Source: Streptomyces sp. 1-11 (GTDB lineage: Bacteria > Actinomycetota > Actinomycetes > Streptomycetales > Streptomycetaceae). Taken from it: DNA of 64,000 nt. Under the pieces are notes generated by a model. That model worked only from the letters and a program-made list of their open reading frames with translations. It ran no database searches and was not told where the DNA came from. The stretch is taken from NCBI RefSeq assembly GCF_007176755.1, contig NZ_BJTV01000002.1, positions 124,655-188,654 of the forward strand, read 5' to 3'. Positions 17,635 through 26,063 of this stretch are shown here, in pieces; within the stretch, counting starts at the first letter, position 1, and the number at the start of each line of letters is the position of its first letter. The position numbers and the translations under genes were made by a program.

Positions 17635-18632
17635 GCGGCGCCTCCCAGGGGGACGGCGCCCCGGTGGCGGACGGCTCCGCGCAGCCAGTGCCGTACCGCG
17701 AGCGGGGGGATGAGCACGCTGGTGCCGAGCATCCCGGCTATCTCGCGGGCGGTGCGGGGGCCGGGCCGGATCCGGGCGAGGGCGAACTCGGCCGTGCCGA
17801 GCGTCCACAGGGCCGCGCAGACGGCGGCGGCGCGGCGGCGGCCGGCGAGCGCGAGGACGGCGGAGGCGAGCGCGGCGCCGGTCACGGCGACGTGCCCCGG
17901 CAGCCGTCCCCGGGGGGCCTGGGCGCGGGCCCACCAGTCGCGTCCGTGCAGGCGGCTCATCAGGGCGTCGTCGGCGTTTCCGCGCTGTGCGGGCAGCGAG
18001 GCCCACCACTGGGAGGGGCGGACCGGGTGCCGGGTGAGGCGGGTGCCGCGGTGCAGGGCCCAGCCGGCCCGCTCGACGCGCAGGGCGAGGTCGGCGTCCT
18101 CCCGGAAGGCCCGCGGGAAGCGCTCGTCGAAGCCGCCGACCTGGATGAGCGCGGCGGTCCGGTACGCCATGTCGGCGGTGGCCCAGGCCGCGTTCTCCAG
18201 GCCTTTGGTGGTCCGCTCCCAGTCGGTGGGCCGGCGGTCCGGGGGCAGCGGGACACGCAGCCGCCCCTGGATGCCGCCGACGTGCTCACCGGCCGCCCGG
18301 AGGTCCTCGGCGAGTCTGCGGGACCAGTCCGGCAGCACCTGGACGTCGTCGTCGAGGAAGACGGTCCAGGGGGTACGGACGGTGCGCCATCCGGCGTTGC
18401 GGGCGGCGGCCGGGCCCTTGCCTCCGGTGTGCAGGGCCCGTACCCGGTCCAGGAGCAGACCGGCGGACTCCAGCGGCAGGCCGGTGTCGGGGTCGGTGGC
18501 GGGCCGGTCGTCCACGACGATCACCTCGTGCGGCGGGTGGCCCTGGGCCGCGGCCAGCGCGCGCAGGCACTCGGCGAGACAGGGGCGGCCGACGGTCGGT
18601 ACGACGACGGTGTAGGCGGGGGCGGCGCTCAT
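17631..18632 (-). CDS. Family 2 glycosyltransferase with C-terminal membrane helices
   Basis: A 333-residue protein. The GT-A domain (about residues 1-230) has YTVVVPTVGRP, VIVVDDRP, TVFLDDDVQVLPDW (metal-binding DDD) and FREDADLALRVERAGW. Residues 240-320 contain two or three hydrophobic segments (VAVTGAALASAVLALAG, AAAVCAALWTLGTAEFALA), so it is membrane tethered. This may place sugar transfer at the inner face of the membrane on a lipid-linked acceptor. It overlaps both neighbours by four bases. Confidence 0.85.
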   Translation of the reverse strand: MSAAPAYTVVVPTVGRPCLAECLRALAAAQGHPPHEVIVVDDRPATDPDTGLPLESAGLLLDRVRALHTGGKGPAAARNAGWRTVRTPWTVFLDDDVQVLPDWSRRLAEDLRAAGEHVGGIQGRLRVPLPPDRRPTDWERTTKGLENAAWATADMAYRTAALIQVGGFDERFPRAFREDADLALRVERAGWALHRGTRLTRHPVRPSQWWASLPAQRGNADDALMSRLHGRDWWARAQAPRGRLPGHVAVTGAALASAVLALAGRRRAAAVCAALWTLGTAEFALARIRPGPRTAREIAGMLGTSVLIPPLAVRHWLRGAVRHRGAVPLGGAA

Positions 18633-20263
18633 GCGAAGGCCTTTCCGCGGCGGACGGCGAACGGGCCGAGGACCAGCAGGTCGACGGGGGCGGAGCCGAA
18701 GCACTCCAGGGCGTCCCGGGGGTCGTCCACCATCGGCCGACCGGCGGTGTTGAGGCTGGTGTTGACCACCACGGGCAGGCCGGTGCGCCGCTCGAACCCG
18801 TCGATCACGCGGGCCACCAGCGGCTCCTGGCCGCGGTCCACGGTCTGGATGCGGGCGGTGCCGTCGACGTGCACCACGGCCGGGATGCGGCCCTTCCAGC
18901 CGGCCGCCACCTCGTGCACGAAGAGCATGTGCGGGCTGGGCAGGGGCCCGTCGAACAGTTCCGCGGCGCGTTCGGCGAGGACCATGGGTGCGACCGGCCG
19001 GAACTCCTCGCGTCCCTTGACCGCGTTGAGCCGTTCCACGTTGGCCGCGTGCCCGGGGTGGGCCAGCAGGGAGCGGTGGCCGAGCGCGCGGGGCCCGTAC
19101 TCGGCGCGGCCCTGGAACCAGGCCACGATCCCGTCGGCGGCCAGTGCCTCGGCGGCCGTCTCGGCGATGTCGGCGGGCTCCTCGTAGGGCACCGCGGCCC
19201 GTTCGAGCCAGTCGCGCAGTTCGGTGTCGCTCCAGCCGCGGCCGAGGGCGGCGGTCGGCATCGGCTCCAGGGTGTCCTTCCGGCCGGCCACGTGCGCGGC
19301 CGCGCCCAGGGCGGTGCCGGCGTCCCCGGCGGCGGGCTGCACCCACACGTGCCGGAAGCCGCTCTCGCGCCAGACGCGGGTGTTGGCGACGCAGTTGAGA
19401 GCGACGCCGCCGGCCATGGTGAGGGCGTCCTCGCCGGTGCGTTCGCGCAGCCACCGGGCCAGGGCGAGCACGGTCTCCTCCAGGCAGAGCTGGGCGCTGG
19501 CCGCGAGGTCGGCGTGGTCCTGGCTCCAGGCTCCGCCCGCCTCGCGCGGCGGGACGAGGGAGGCCCAGGGCACCGGGCGGGCCCGGAAGCCGCCCCCGTC
19601 GTCGGACCCGACGTACTCGCGCAGCCGGCCGGCGAAGCGCGGGGTGCCGTAGGAGGCCAGCGCCATCACCTTGAACTCGTCGCTGCTGCGCAGGAATCCG
19701 AGGTGCTGGGTGAGGTCCTCGTAGAACAGGCCCAGGGAGTCGGGCAGTTCCTGGGCGCCGAGGACGGTCAGCTCGCGGTTGGTGTAGCGGCCCGCCAGGT
19801 GGGAGCCGCACTCGCCGCGGCCGTCCAGGACGAGTACCGCGCAGTCCGGGTACGGCGAGACGGGTCCGGCGGAGGCCGCGTGCGCGACGTGGTGCGGGAC
19901 GAAGCGGACCTTGGCCGGGTCCAGGCCGGGCAGCGCCTCGGCGAGGAAGCCGGGGGCCCGGCGGGCGTACTCCTGGCGCAGGTGGTCCCAGGGGTCGTGC
20001 AGGCCCATCCGCTCGGCGGGGCGGGCCAGCGAGGGGTCGTAGGAGTAGGCGACGGCGTCCAGGTCGGACGGGGTCAGGCCGGCCTGTTCCAGGCACCAGC
20101 GGGCCGAGAGGCCGGGCAGTTCCCAGGCGGAGAAGGGAAGGGGCCGCTTGCCGTGCTTGCGACGGGAGAACCGTTCCTCCTCCGCCGCCGCCACGACCTT
20201 GCCGTCCGTCACCAGGGCGGCGGCGGGGTCGTGGAAGAGTGCGTTGATACCGAGGACGTGCAT
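18629..20263 (-). CDS. Carbamoyltransferase, NodU/CmcH/HypF-related
   Basis: A 544-residue O-carbamoyltransferase. The N-terminal part (MHVLGINALFHDPAAALV and AAAEEERFSRRKHG) and the middle (HHVAHAASAG, then MAGGVALNCVANTRV) are the ATP- and iron-binding kinase-like fold. The C-terminal domain has GRAEYGPRALGHRSLLA and VVNTSLNTAGRPMV, typical of NodU and CmcH. These enzymes move a carbamoyl group from carbamoyl phosphate to a sugar or antibiotic hydroxyl via carbamoyl-AMP. Here a sugar in the operon's glycan is the likely target. GGAG precedes the ATG; it begins 33 bases after the dehydratase gene. Confidence 0.92.
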   Translation of the reverse strand: MHVLGINALFHDPAAALVTDGKVVAAAEEERFSRRKHGKRPLPFSAWELPGLSARWCLEQAGLTPSDLDAVAYSYDPSLARPAERMGLHDPWDHLRQEYARRAPGFLAEALPGLDPAKVRFVPHHVAHAASAGPVSPYPDCAVLVLDGRGECGSHLAGRYTNRELTVLGAQELPDSLGLFYEDLTQHLGFLRSSDEFKVMALASYGTPRFAGRLREYVGSDDGGGFRARPVPWASLVPPREAGGAWSQDHADLAASAQLCLEETVLALARWLRERTGEDALTMAGGVALNCVANTRVWRESGFRHVWVQPAAGDAGTALGAAAHVAGRKDTLEPMPTAALGRGWSDTELRDWLERAAVPYEEPADIAETAAEALAADGIVAWFQGRAEYGPRALGHRSLLAHPGHAANVERLNAVKGREEFRPVAPMVLAERAAELFDGPLPSPHMLFVHEVAAGWKGRIPAVVHVDGTARIQTVDRGQEPLVARVIDGFERRTGLPVVVNTSLNTAGRPMVDDPRDALECFGSAPVDLLVLGPFAVRRGKAFA

Positions 20264-20296
20264 GCGCTGTCTCCTGGGCGGCGTGCGGTGGCGTGG

Positions 20297-21355
20297 TCAG
20301 GTCTGCGTGGCCGGCTCCTCGTCCGGGGGCGGGGCCTGTCCGCCCGGTGGCGGGCCGGGCTCCCGTGGGGGCCGGGCCCGCTCCTGCGGGGACAGGGCGG
20401 TGAAGTAGGCGATCGTCTGCTTCAGGCCCTCCTCCCAGGGCACCTGGGGCGACCAGCCGAGCAGTTCGCGCGCGAGGGCGGTGTCCGGGCGGCGCCGGCC
20501 GGGGTCGTCGACGGGCCGGTCGACGAACGCGATCGGTGAGCGCGATCCGGTCAGGGCGACCACGCGGCGGGCGAGGTCCGCCATGGTGATCTCGTCGGCG
20601 CCGCCGATGTTCACGGGCCGCACCGAGCGGCTGGCCGCCACCCTCAGCACCCCGTCGACGGTGTCGTCGACGTAGCACAGCGAGCGGGTCTGGCTGCCGT
20701 CGCCGGTCACGGTGAGCGGTTCGCCCGCCAGGGCCTGGCTGATGAAGGTGGGCACGGCCCGTCCGTCGTGGGCGCGCATGCGCGGCCCGTAGGTGTTGAA
20801 CAGCCGGACGATCCCGGCGTCGGTGCCGTGGGTGCCGGCGTGCGCGGTGACGAGCGCCTCGGCGAACCGTTTGGACTCGTCGTACACGCTGCGCGGGCCG
20901 ACCGGGTTGACGTTGCCCCAGTAGCCCTCGTGCTGGGGGTGCACCAGCGGGTCGCCGTACACCTCGGAGGTGGAGGCCAGCAGCAGGCGGGCGCCGTCGC
21001 GCCCGGCGATCGCCAGGGCGTTGCGGGTGCCGAGGCTGCCCGCGTCCAGGGTCTCCAGCGGCAGCCGGAGGTAGTCGGCGGGCGACGCCGGGCAGGCGAA
21101 GTGCAGGACCAGGTCGTACGGCCCCGGCAGCAGACGGGGGCAGTCGGGCGCGCTGACGTCGCAGTGCACGTAGCGGAAGCCGGGCCGCCCCTCCAGGTGG
21201 GAGACGTTCTCCCGCCGGCCGCAGACCAGGTTGTCGGCACAGTCGACTTCGGCGCCCGAATCCAGCAGCCGTTCGCACAGATGGGAGCCCAGGAAGCCGG
21301 CGCCGCCGGTCACGACGGCACGGCGCCAGGGCACCGCGAGGGTCTCACCAGTCAT
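20297..21355 (-). CDS. UDP-xylose-synthase-like NAD-dependent sugar dehydratase/decarboxylase
   Basis: A 352-residue extended SDR. It has VVTGGAGFLGSH (GxxGxxG at residues 17-23), HFACPASPADYLRLP, STSEVYGDP with the catalytic Ser/Thr, SVYDESKRFAEAL (YxxxK) and RLFNTYGPRM. The ACPASP and GNVNP...PRSVYDESKR patterns are marks of UDP-glucuronate decarboxylase (UXS), which makes UDP-xylose. A different nucleotide-sugar substrate is possible. About 30 Pro/Gly-rich residues extend the C-terminus. It is the first gene of the operon and could supply a second donor sugar beside ADP-heptose. Confidence 0.85.
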   Translation of the reverse strand: MTGETLAVPWRRAVVTGGAGFLGSHLCERLLDSGAEVDCADNLVCGRRENVSHLEGRPGFRYVHCDVSAPDCPRLLPGPYDLVLHFACPASPADYLRLPLETLDAGSLGTRNALAIAGRDGARLLLASTSEVYGDPLVHPQHEGYWGNVNPVGPRSVYDESKRFAEALVTAHAGTHGTDAGIVRLFNTYGPRMRAHDGRAVPTFISQALAGEPLTVTGDGSQTRSLCYVDDTVDGVLRVAASRSVRPVNIGGADEITMADLARRVVALTGSRSPIAFVDRPVDDPGRRRPDTALARELLGWSPQVPWEEGLKQTIAYFTALSPQERARPPREPGPPPGGQAPPPDEEPATQT

Positions 21356-21671
21356 GGAGGCTCGTCCTTAGTCCACGTCATCCGCGTCGCCGGGCTCGCC
21401 GGTGCGCCCGGAACGCCGCTGGAAGGCGGGCGTTCGGCGCGTGTGTGCGGCCCGGCCGGCCTCGTCGCCGGCTCGTCGAGCGGGACTGTGATGGAAGACG
21501 GTGGGGGCCGGGTCCCCGCTGATCGGGAGGACCGCCCTCGTCGGCCGCCGCTGGCTGGACGGCACTGGCAATTGTGTTCCCATGCCAGTTGGTTTCATAC
21601 CTTGTACCTTATTGTCCGGAATGCCGGGTACTTGCGCGACTCAAGACCATCGCCCGCCCCGGGAGACGCCC
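21356..21671. promoter_or_regulatory. Divergent promoter region of the glycan operon, with a dyad
   Basis: 316 bases between the UXS-like gene (minus) and the pyruvyltransferase-like gene (plus), with no convincing ORF. A perfect dyad ACTGGCA / TGCCAGT at 21564-21570 and 21583-21589, 12 bases apart, lies inside a local AT-rich block (about 21568-21622), unlike its surroundings. This is the best candidate for the control site of both transcripts. No regulator gene is next to it, and I could not fix -10 and -35 boxes. Confidence 0.5.
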
Positions 21672-22565
21672 ATGGACGACGAGATACCGGACGTCCTGCT
21701 GCGCCTGCTGCGGCCGCCCGGCCCTCCGCCCCGGCGGCTGCTCCTCACCGGCTGGTTCAGCTTCCTGCACGGGGAGGCGACGGCCGGGGACGTCCTGGCG
21801 CAGCGGCACGCGTCGGCGGTGCTGGACCGGGCGGGCGTCCGGCACGACACCGCCTGGAGCCCCGGCTTCCGGCCGGACGCGCTGTCCCTGGAGACGGCGG
21901 ACCCGGGCGCGTACGACACCCTCCTGTTCGTCTGCGGCCCGCTGCACGGGCCGCAAGTCGCCGCGCTCCATGAAAAGTTCGGGAACTGTCGGCGACTCGC
22001 GGCCGGGGTCAGCGTGATCGACCCGGCGGATCCGGCGGTCACCGGCTTCCACGAGGTCGTGCCCCGGGACGGCACCCCGGCGCCCGCCCGGCGCGACCTG
22101 GCCGCCGCGGCCCCGGTGGGCGCGCTGCCCCCGGTGGCCGGCCTGCTGCTGTCGCACGGCCAGGGCGAGTACGGCGAGCGCCGCAGGCACGAGCGGGTGA
22201 ACGAGCGTCTCACCGGCTGGCTCGCCGCCAAGGACTGTGTGCGCCTGTCCGCCGACACCCGGCTCGCCAGGGACGACTGGCGGCTGTGCGCCACGGCCGA
22301 GCAGTTCCTGGCCCTGGTCTCCCGGCTCGACCTGGTGGTCACCACCCGGCTGCACGGCCTGGTGCTCGCCCTGCGCACCGGCACCCCGGTGATCGCCGTC
22401 GACCCGGTGGCGGGCGGCGCCAAGGTGAGCGCCCAGGCGGAGGCGGTGGGCTGGCCGGCGGTGATCGGCGCGGACGCGCTGTCCGCGCGCGTCCTGGACC
22501 ACTGGTGGGAGTGGGCGCTGTCCGGGGACGGCCGGACGGCGGCATGCCGCCACTCGAAGGGCTGA
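21672..22565 (+). CDS. Polysaccharide pyruvyltransferase-family protein
   Basis: A 297-residue cytosolic protein. The C-terminal part VSRLDLVVTTRLHGLVLALR followed by GTPVIAVDPVAGGAKV is the hallmark of the polysaccharide pyruvyltransferase family (CsaB/WcaK), where the RLHG segment lies in the donor site. These enzymes put ketal pyruvate on sugars from phosphoenolpyruvate. The N-terminal half is poorly conserved by eye. ATG has GGGAGA seven bases upstream. Being divergent from the heptose operon across a shared control region, it may decorate the same glycan; that is inference. Confidence 0.72.
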   Translation: MDDEIPDVLLRLLRPPGPPPRRLLLTGWFSFLHGEATAGDVLAQRHASAVLDRAGVRHDTAWSPGFRPDALSLETADPGAYDTLLFVCGPLHGPQVAALHEKFGNCRRLAAGVSVIDPADPAVTGFHEVVPRDGTPAPARRDLAAAAPVGALPPVAGLLLSHGQGEYGERRRHERVNERLTGWLAAKDCVRLSADTRLARDDWRLCATAEQFLALVSRLDLVVTTRLHGLVLALRTGTPVIAVDPVAGGAKVSAQAEAVGWPAVIGADALSARVLDHWWEWALSGDGRTAACRHSKG

Positions 22566-22666
22566 GCGGCGCCGGCGGGCGGTGTGGCGGTCCGGCGGCG
22601 GGGCACTCGGCGCGGCGACGAGCGGCGGCCGCACACGGCCCCGTACGTATCCGAGGAGGTAACGAC

Positions 22667-23230
22667 ATGGGCCACGGCGGAAACGTCATCCAGGAGCTGA
22701 CGACCGATCACCGGGAGGTCGAGGAGATCTTCGGCCGGATCGAGGCGCTGCCGCCGGGCAGCGAGGAACGCAAGAAACTGGCCGACCAGGCCACCATCGA
22801 ACTGGTCCGTCACTCGGTGGCCGAGGAGGCCTACCTCTACCCGGCGGTGCGCGAGCACGTCGAGGGCGGGGGCGCCCTGGCGGACAAGGAACTCGAGGAC
22901 CATGCCGGGGCCGAGCGCATCATGAAGGACCTGGAGGGCCTCGGCGCGGACGACGCGCAGTTCGACACGCTCCTCACCCGGCTGATGAGCGAGATCCGCT
23001 CGCACGTGGCCGACGAGGAGCAGAACCTCTTCCCGCGGCTCCAGGCGTCTTGTACGCCGGAGGCGCTGAACGAGCTGGGCGAGAAGGTGCGCAAGGCCAA
23101 GAAGACCGCGCCGACCCGCCCGCACCCGATGGCTCCGGACAAGCCCCCGGCCAACAAGCTGCTGGCGCCCGGCGCGGGCATGGTGGACCGGCTGCGGGAC
23201 GCGATGTCGGGGCGCGGCAAGGAGAGCTGA
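22667..23230 (+). CDS. Hemerythrin HHE-domain protein
   Basis: A 187-residue soluble protein with a four-helix hemerythrin-like domain (residues 8-130). Diiron-type ligand segments are TTDHREVEEIF, VRHSVAEEAYLYP and SHVADEEQNLFPRL, so histidine and glutamate ligands are present. Such proteins bind a diiron centre and sense or handle oxygen, NO or redox stress. The last 50 residues are Lys/Pro-rich and probably disordered. A strong GAGGAGG site precedes ATG, and a hairpin follows the gene, so it is monocistronic. Confidence 0.85.
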   Translation: MGHGGNVIQELTTDHREVEEIFGRIEALPPGSEERKKLADQATIELVRHSVAEEAYLYPAVREHVEGGGALADKELEDHAGAERIMKDLEGLGADDAQFDTLLTRLMSEIRSHVADEEQNLFPRLQASCTPEALNELGEKVRKAKKTAPTRPHPMAPDKPPANKLLAPGAGMVDRLRDAMSGRGKES

Positions 23231-23266
23231 GCAGGCTCACCGCGGCCGGCCCGGTCGTGTCCTCAT

Positions 23267-23301
23267 GCGCCCGCCGCCCCGCCGAAAGGGGCGGCGGGCG
23301 C
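23267..23301. terminator. Strong hairpin between convergent genes
   Basis: Fourteen-base perfect arms (starting GCGCCCGCCG) with a seven-base loop GCCGAAA. It lies between the hemerythrin gene end (23230) and the DUF3040-like gene end (23354) and can serve both. Confidence 0.8.
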
Positions 23302-23353
23302 GGGACGTCGGCCGTGCCGGAGGGCCGTGATCCGCCTCCGGTCCGCGGCCGGG

Positions 23354-23719
23354 TCACAGCCACCGGGTGAACCGGCGGGCGGGCCGGGCACGGCGGGTGA
23401 TCCGGCACAGCAGCCGGAAGCCCTGGACCAGGGTGAGCGGCCACAGCAGCGCGAAGCACCACAGCGGCGCGGGTTGCTGGGTACGGGCTCCCGCGACGGC
23501 CGTGAAGGCGGACGCCACGAGCAGCAGGAGGACGGACAGCGGAAGCCACACGCCCCGCCGGCTCCGGGTGCCGCGGCGGTCTCCCGCCATCCGGTGCGCG
23601 GCGGCGTGCATGCGGTGGGCGAGCCGGCGGTCCTGCCGCAGGTTCGCCTCGATCTCCAGCAGCGCGAGCCGCTCGCGCGGCGAGAGCCGCACGTCCTCGG
23701 GGGTCTCCCAGTCGTCCAC
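23354..23719 (-). CDS. Small membrane protein, DUF3040-like
   Basis: A 121-residue protein. The N-terminal cytosolic part has LSPRERLALLEIEANLRQD, close to the LSxxExxxLxxIExxL start of DUF3040 proteins. Two hydrophobic segments follow (WLPLSVLLLLVASAFTAVA and WCFALLWPLTLVQGF), then a basic tail. The GTG start (VDDWETPED) is about 10 bases after GGAGG. Function unknown. Confidence 0.62.
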   Translation of the reverse strand: MDDWETPEDVRLSPRERLALLEIEANLRQDRRLAHRMHAAAHRMAGDRRGTRSRRGVWLPLSVLLLLVASAFTAVAGARTQQPAPLWCFALLWPLTLVQGFRLLCRITRRARPARRFTRWL

Positions 23720-23874
23720 GGAAACGGCACCTCCTCGCACCGGCCGACGGCCCGCCCCCTCTTCCGGGCTCCTGCCGGGGCCGAGTTCCCCGTGCGGCCG
23801 CCCCGAAGCGGCCCCCGCCGCTCCGGCCCGCCGCACCGAACGGCCGGACCCGTCACGGGCAGCGCCGCCCGCCC

Positions 23875-24744
23875 TCACAACCGGGGACGGAGGACCTCGT
23901 AGGCCCACGAGCCCAGCGTGGTGGGGGTGGTGCTGCGCAGGGTCCGGGGCTGCTCCGGCACGAAGCCGTCCCGCAGCCCGGTCGACATCCCCATGACCGC
24001 CTCCACCACGCCGTCCGGCCTCCCGGACGCGCGCAGCAGTCCCCGCATCTCGTCGTCGCCGACGCGCTCCGCGCGCAGCGGGCGGCCGGTGGCGGCCGAC
24101 ACGACAGCGGCCGCCTGCGGCCAGGTGAGATCGGCCGGGCCGTGGACGGCCTGGACACCGCGTCCGGACCAGCCGCCCGACAGCAGCCGCGCCACGGCGA
24201 CCTCCGCGACGTCGCGCGGCGCGACCCACGCGAGCGGCAGGTCCAGGGGCAGGACCACGGGGATCACGCCGGCCCGGACGGCGTCGAGCTGGGACTCCAG
24301 GTTGGTGAAGAAGTAGCCGCAGCGCAGGTGCGTGACCGTGGCGCCGAGGGCGTCGAGGGCGAGTTCGGTTGCCGCGAGGCCGTCGATCTCCCCGGCGCCG
24401 CGGCGCTTCTCCGCGCCGACGCTGCTCAGGAAGACCGTCCGGGCGATGCCGTTGGCCGCGACGGCGCTCGCGACGCTCTTCGTGGCCGCGGCGTAGTCCG
24501 CGAGAGGATCCGGACCGGCCGACGGGGGGTCGACCCAGAACAGGGCGTCGACTCCGGCGGTGGCGGCGACGACCGCCTCCGCGTCGCGCTGGTCCACCGC
24601 GACGGCGTCCACCTCGCGCCGGACCCCGGGGTCGAGCCGGCCGGGGTCGCGTGCCAGCACCCGCGGGCGGATCCCGGCGCGCAGGAGCATGGTGACGACG
24701 TGGCGTCCGACGTTCCCGGTCGGCGTCGTGACTGCGATACGCAT
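23875..24744 (-). CDS. NmrA-type NAD(P)-binding protein
   Basis: A 289-residue atypical SDR. MRIAVTTPTGNVGRHVVTMLL carries the T-G-x-x-G-x-x-x dinucleotide motif of NmrA/SDR_a5 proteins, and there is no YxxxK catalytic pair, as usual in that group. Members act as redox sensors or quinone/isoflavone-type reductases; the substrate is unknown. AAGGACAAGG precedes the ATG. It is divergent from dhaK, with 279 bases between. Confidence 0.82.
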   Translation of the reverse strand: MRIAVTTPTGNVGRHVVTMLLRAGIRPRVLARDPGRLDPGVRREVDAVAVDQRDAEAVVAATAGVDALFWVDPPSAGPDPLADYAAATKSVASAVAANGIARTVFLSSVGAEKRRGAGEIDGLAATELALDALGATVTHLRCGYFFTNLESQLDAVRAGVIPVVLPLDLPLAWVAPRDVAEVAVARLLSGGWSGRGVQAVHGPADLTWPQAAAVVSAATGRPLRAERVGDDEMRGLLRASGRPDGVVEAVMGMSTGLRDGFVPEQPRTLRSTTPTTLGSWAYEVLRPRL

Positions 24745-24864
24745 GCCTTGTCCTTTCGTGGCTTGCAGCGCGACGCTACGAGCCGATCCGGACACCTGTT
24801 GTCTCCTTTTACCGGCGCGCACCTGGAGTGACAGGACACTACGCACAGTGAAGAAGGCGTACCT

Positions 24865-24877
24865 GGAGGTGACCTCC
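24865..24877. promoter_or_regulatory. Small palindrome in the nmrA-like/dhaK intergenic region
   Basis: GGAGGT G ACCTCC lies between the divergent genes at 24744 and 25024. It could be an operator for either side. A short open frame (GTG at 24848) runs through it but shows no recognisable protein. Confidence 0.3.
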
Positions 24878-25023
24878 GGTTCACCAGGGCCGATACTTCC
24901 AGTAGACGGGCGGCCCCGCCCCGGACCGTGCCGGACCGCCCGGATCGAGAACCGTTCTCAGCGCCGCTGACCTGCGAAGACGCAATCCCTGAGCCCCAGC
25001 CCCGAGCTCCGGAGGAGACACCC

Positions 25024-26016
25024 ATGAGGATGCTGATCAACGTCCCCGAGACCGTCGTGGCGGATGCTCTGCGGGGTATGGCGGCCGCCCATCCGGAGCT
25101 GACCGTGGACGTGGAGAACCGGGTGATCGTGCGCCGGGACGCCCCCGTGGCCGGCCAGGTCGCACTCGTCTCGGGCGGCGGGTCGGGGCACGAGCCGCTG
25201 CACGGCGGTTTCGTCGGTCCGGGCATGCTCTCGGCGGCCTGCCCTGGAGAGGTGTTCACCTCGCCGGTGCCGGACCAGATGGCGCGGGCCGCGGCGGCCG
25301 TCGACAGTGGGGCCGGCGTGCTGTTCGTCGTGAAGAACTACACCGGTGACGTGCTCAACTTCGACATGGCGGCGGAACTCGCCGAGGACGAGGGCATCCA
25401 GGTCGCGAAGGTACTGGTCGACGACGACGTGGCGGTGACCGACAGCCTGTACACGGCCGGGCGGCGCGGCACCGGCGCGACGCTGTTCGTCGAGAAGATC
25501 GCGGGCGCCGCCGCCGCCGAGGGCCAGCCCCTGGAGCGGGTGGAGGCCGTCGCCCGCCAGGTGAACGGGAACGCGCGCAGCTTCGGTGTGGCGCTCAGCG
25601 CCTGCACCACCCCTGCGAAGGGCAGCCCCACCTTCGATCTGCCGGACGGCGAACTCGAGTTGGGCGTCGGCATCCACGGCGAGCCCGGCCGGGAGCGGCG
25701 GGCGATGATGACCTCCGGGGAGATCGCCGACTTCGCGGTGCACGCCGTCCTGGAGGACTTGCCCCCGCGCAGCCCCGTGCTGGTCCTGGTCAACGGCATG
25801 GGCGCCACCCCGCTGCTGGAGCTGTACGGCTTCAACGCCGAGGTGCAGCGGGTGCTCACCGAACGGGGCGTGACCGTGGCCCGCACCCTGGTCGGCAACT
25901 ACGTCACCTCCCTCGACATGGCGGGCGCCTCGGTGACACTGTGCCAGGTCGACGAGGAGCTGCTGCGGCTGTGGGACGCGCCGGTCAAGACCCCCGGGCT
26001 GCGCTGGGGGATGTGA
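25024..26016 (+). CDS. dhaK: Dihydroxyacetone kinase, substrate-binding subunit
   Basis: DhaK binds dihydroxyacetone covalently through a histidine and hands it to DhaL for phosphorylation. The 330-residue protein has VSGGGSGHEPLHGGFVG near residue 45, VVKNYTGDVLNFDMA, and GIHGEPGRERR, in which the histidine is residue 218, the same number as the catalytic His218 of E. coli. GGAGGAG precedes the ATG; an alternative ATG lies two codons downstream. First gene of dhaKLM. Confidence 0.96.
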   Translation: MRMLINVPETVVADALRGMAAAHPELTVDVENRVIVRRDAPVAGQVALVSGGGSGHEPLHGGFVGPGMLSAACPGEVFTSPVPDQMARAAAAVDSGAGVLFVVKNYTGDVLNFDMAAELAEDEGIQVAKVLVDDDVAVTDSLYTAGRRGTGATLFVEKIAGAAAAEGQPLERVEAVARQVNGNARSFGVALSACTTPAKGSPTFDLPDGELELGVGIHGEPGRERRAMMTSGEIADFAVHAVLEDLPPRSPVLVLVNGMGATPLLELYGFNAEVQRVLTERGVTVARTLVGNYVTSLDMAGASVTLCQVDEELLRLWDAPVKTPGLRWGM

Positions 26017-26063
26017 CCGGCCGGTCGAAGCGGCCGGCCTCCCTACCACGCCAAGGAGATCCA

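Noticed and set aside
24848..24970. Short plus-strand frame (GTG at 24848) in the nmrA-like/dhaK gap as a regulator remnant
   Set aside because: No helix-turn-helix or other family feature; it ends after about 40 codons and crosses a palindrome.
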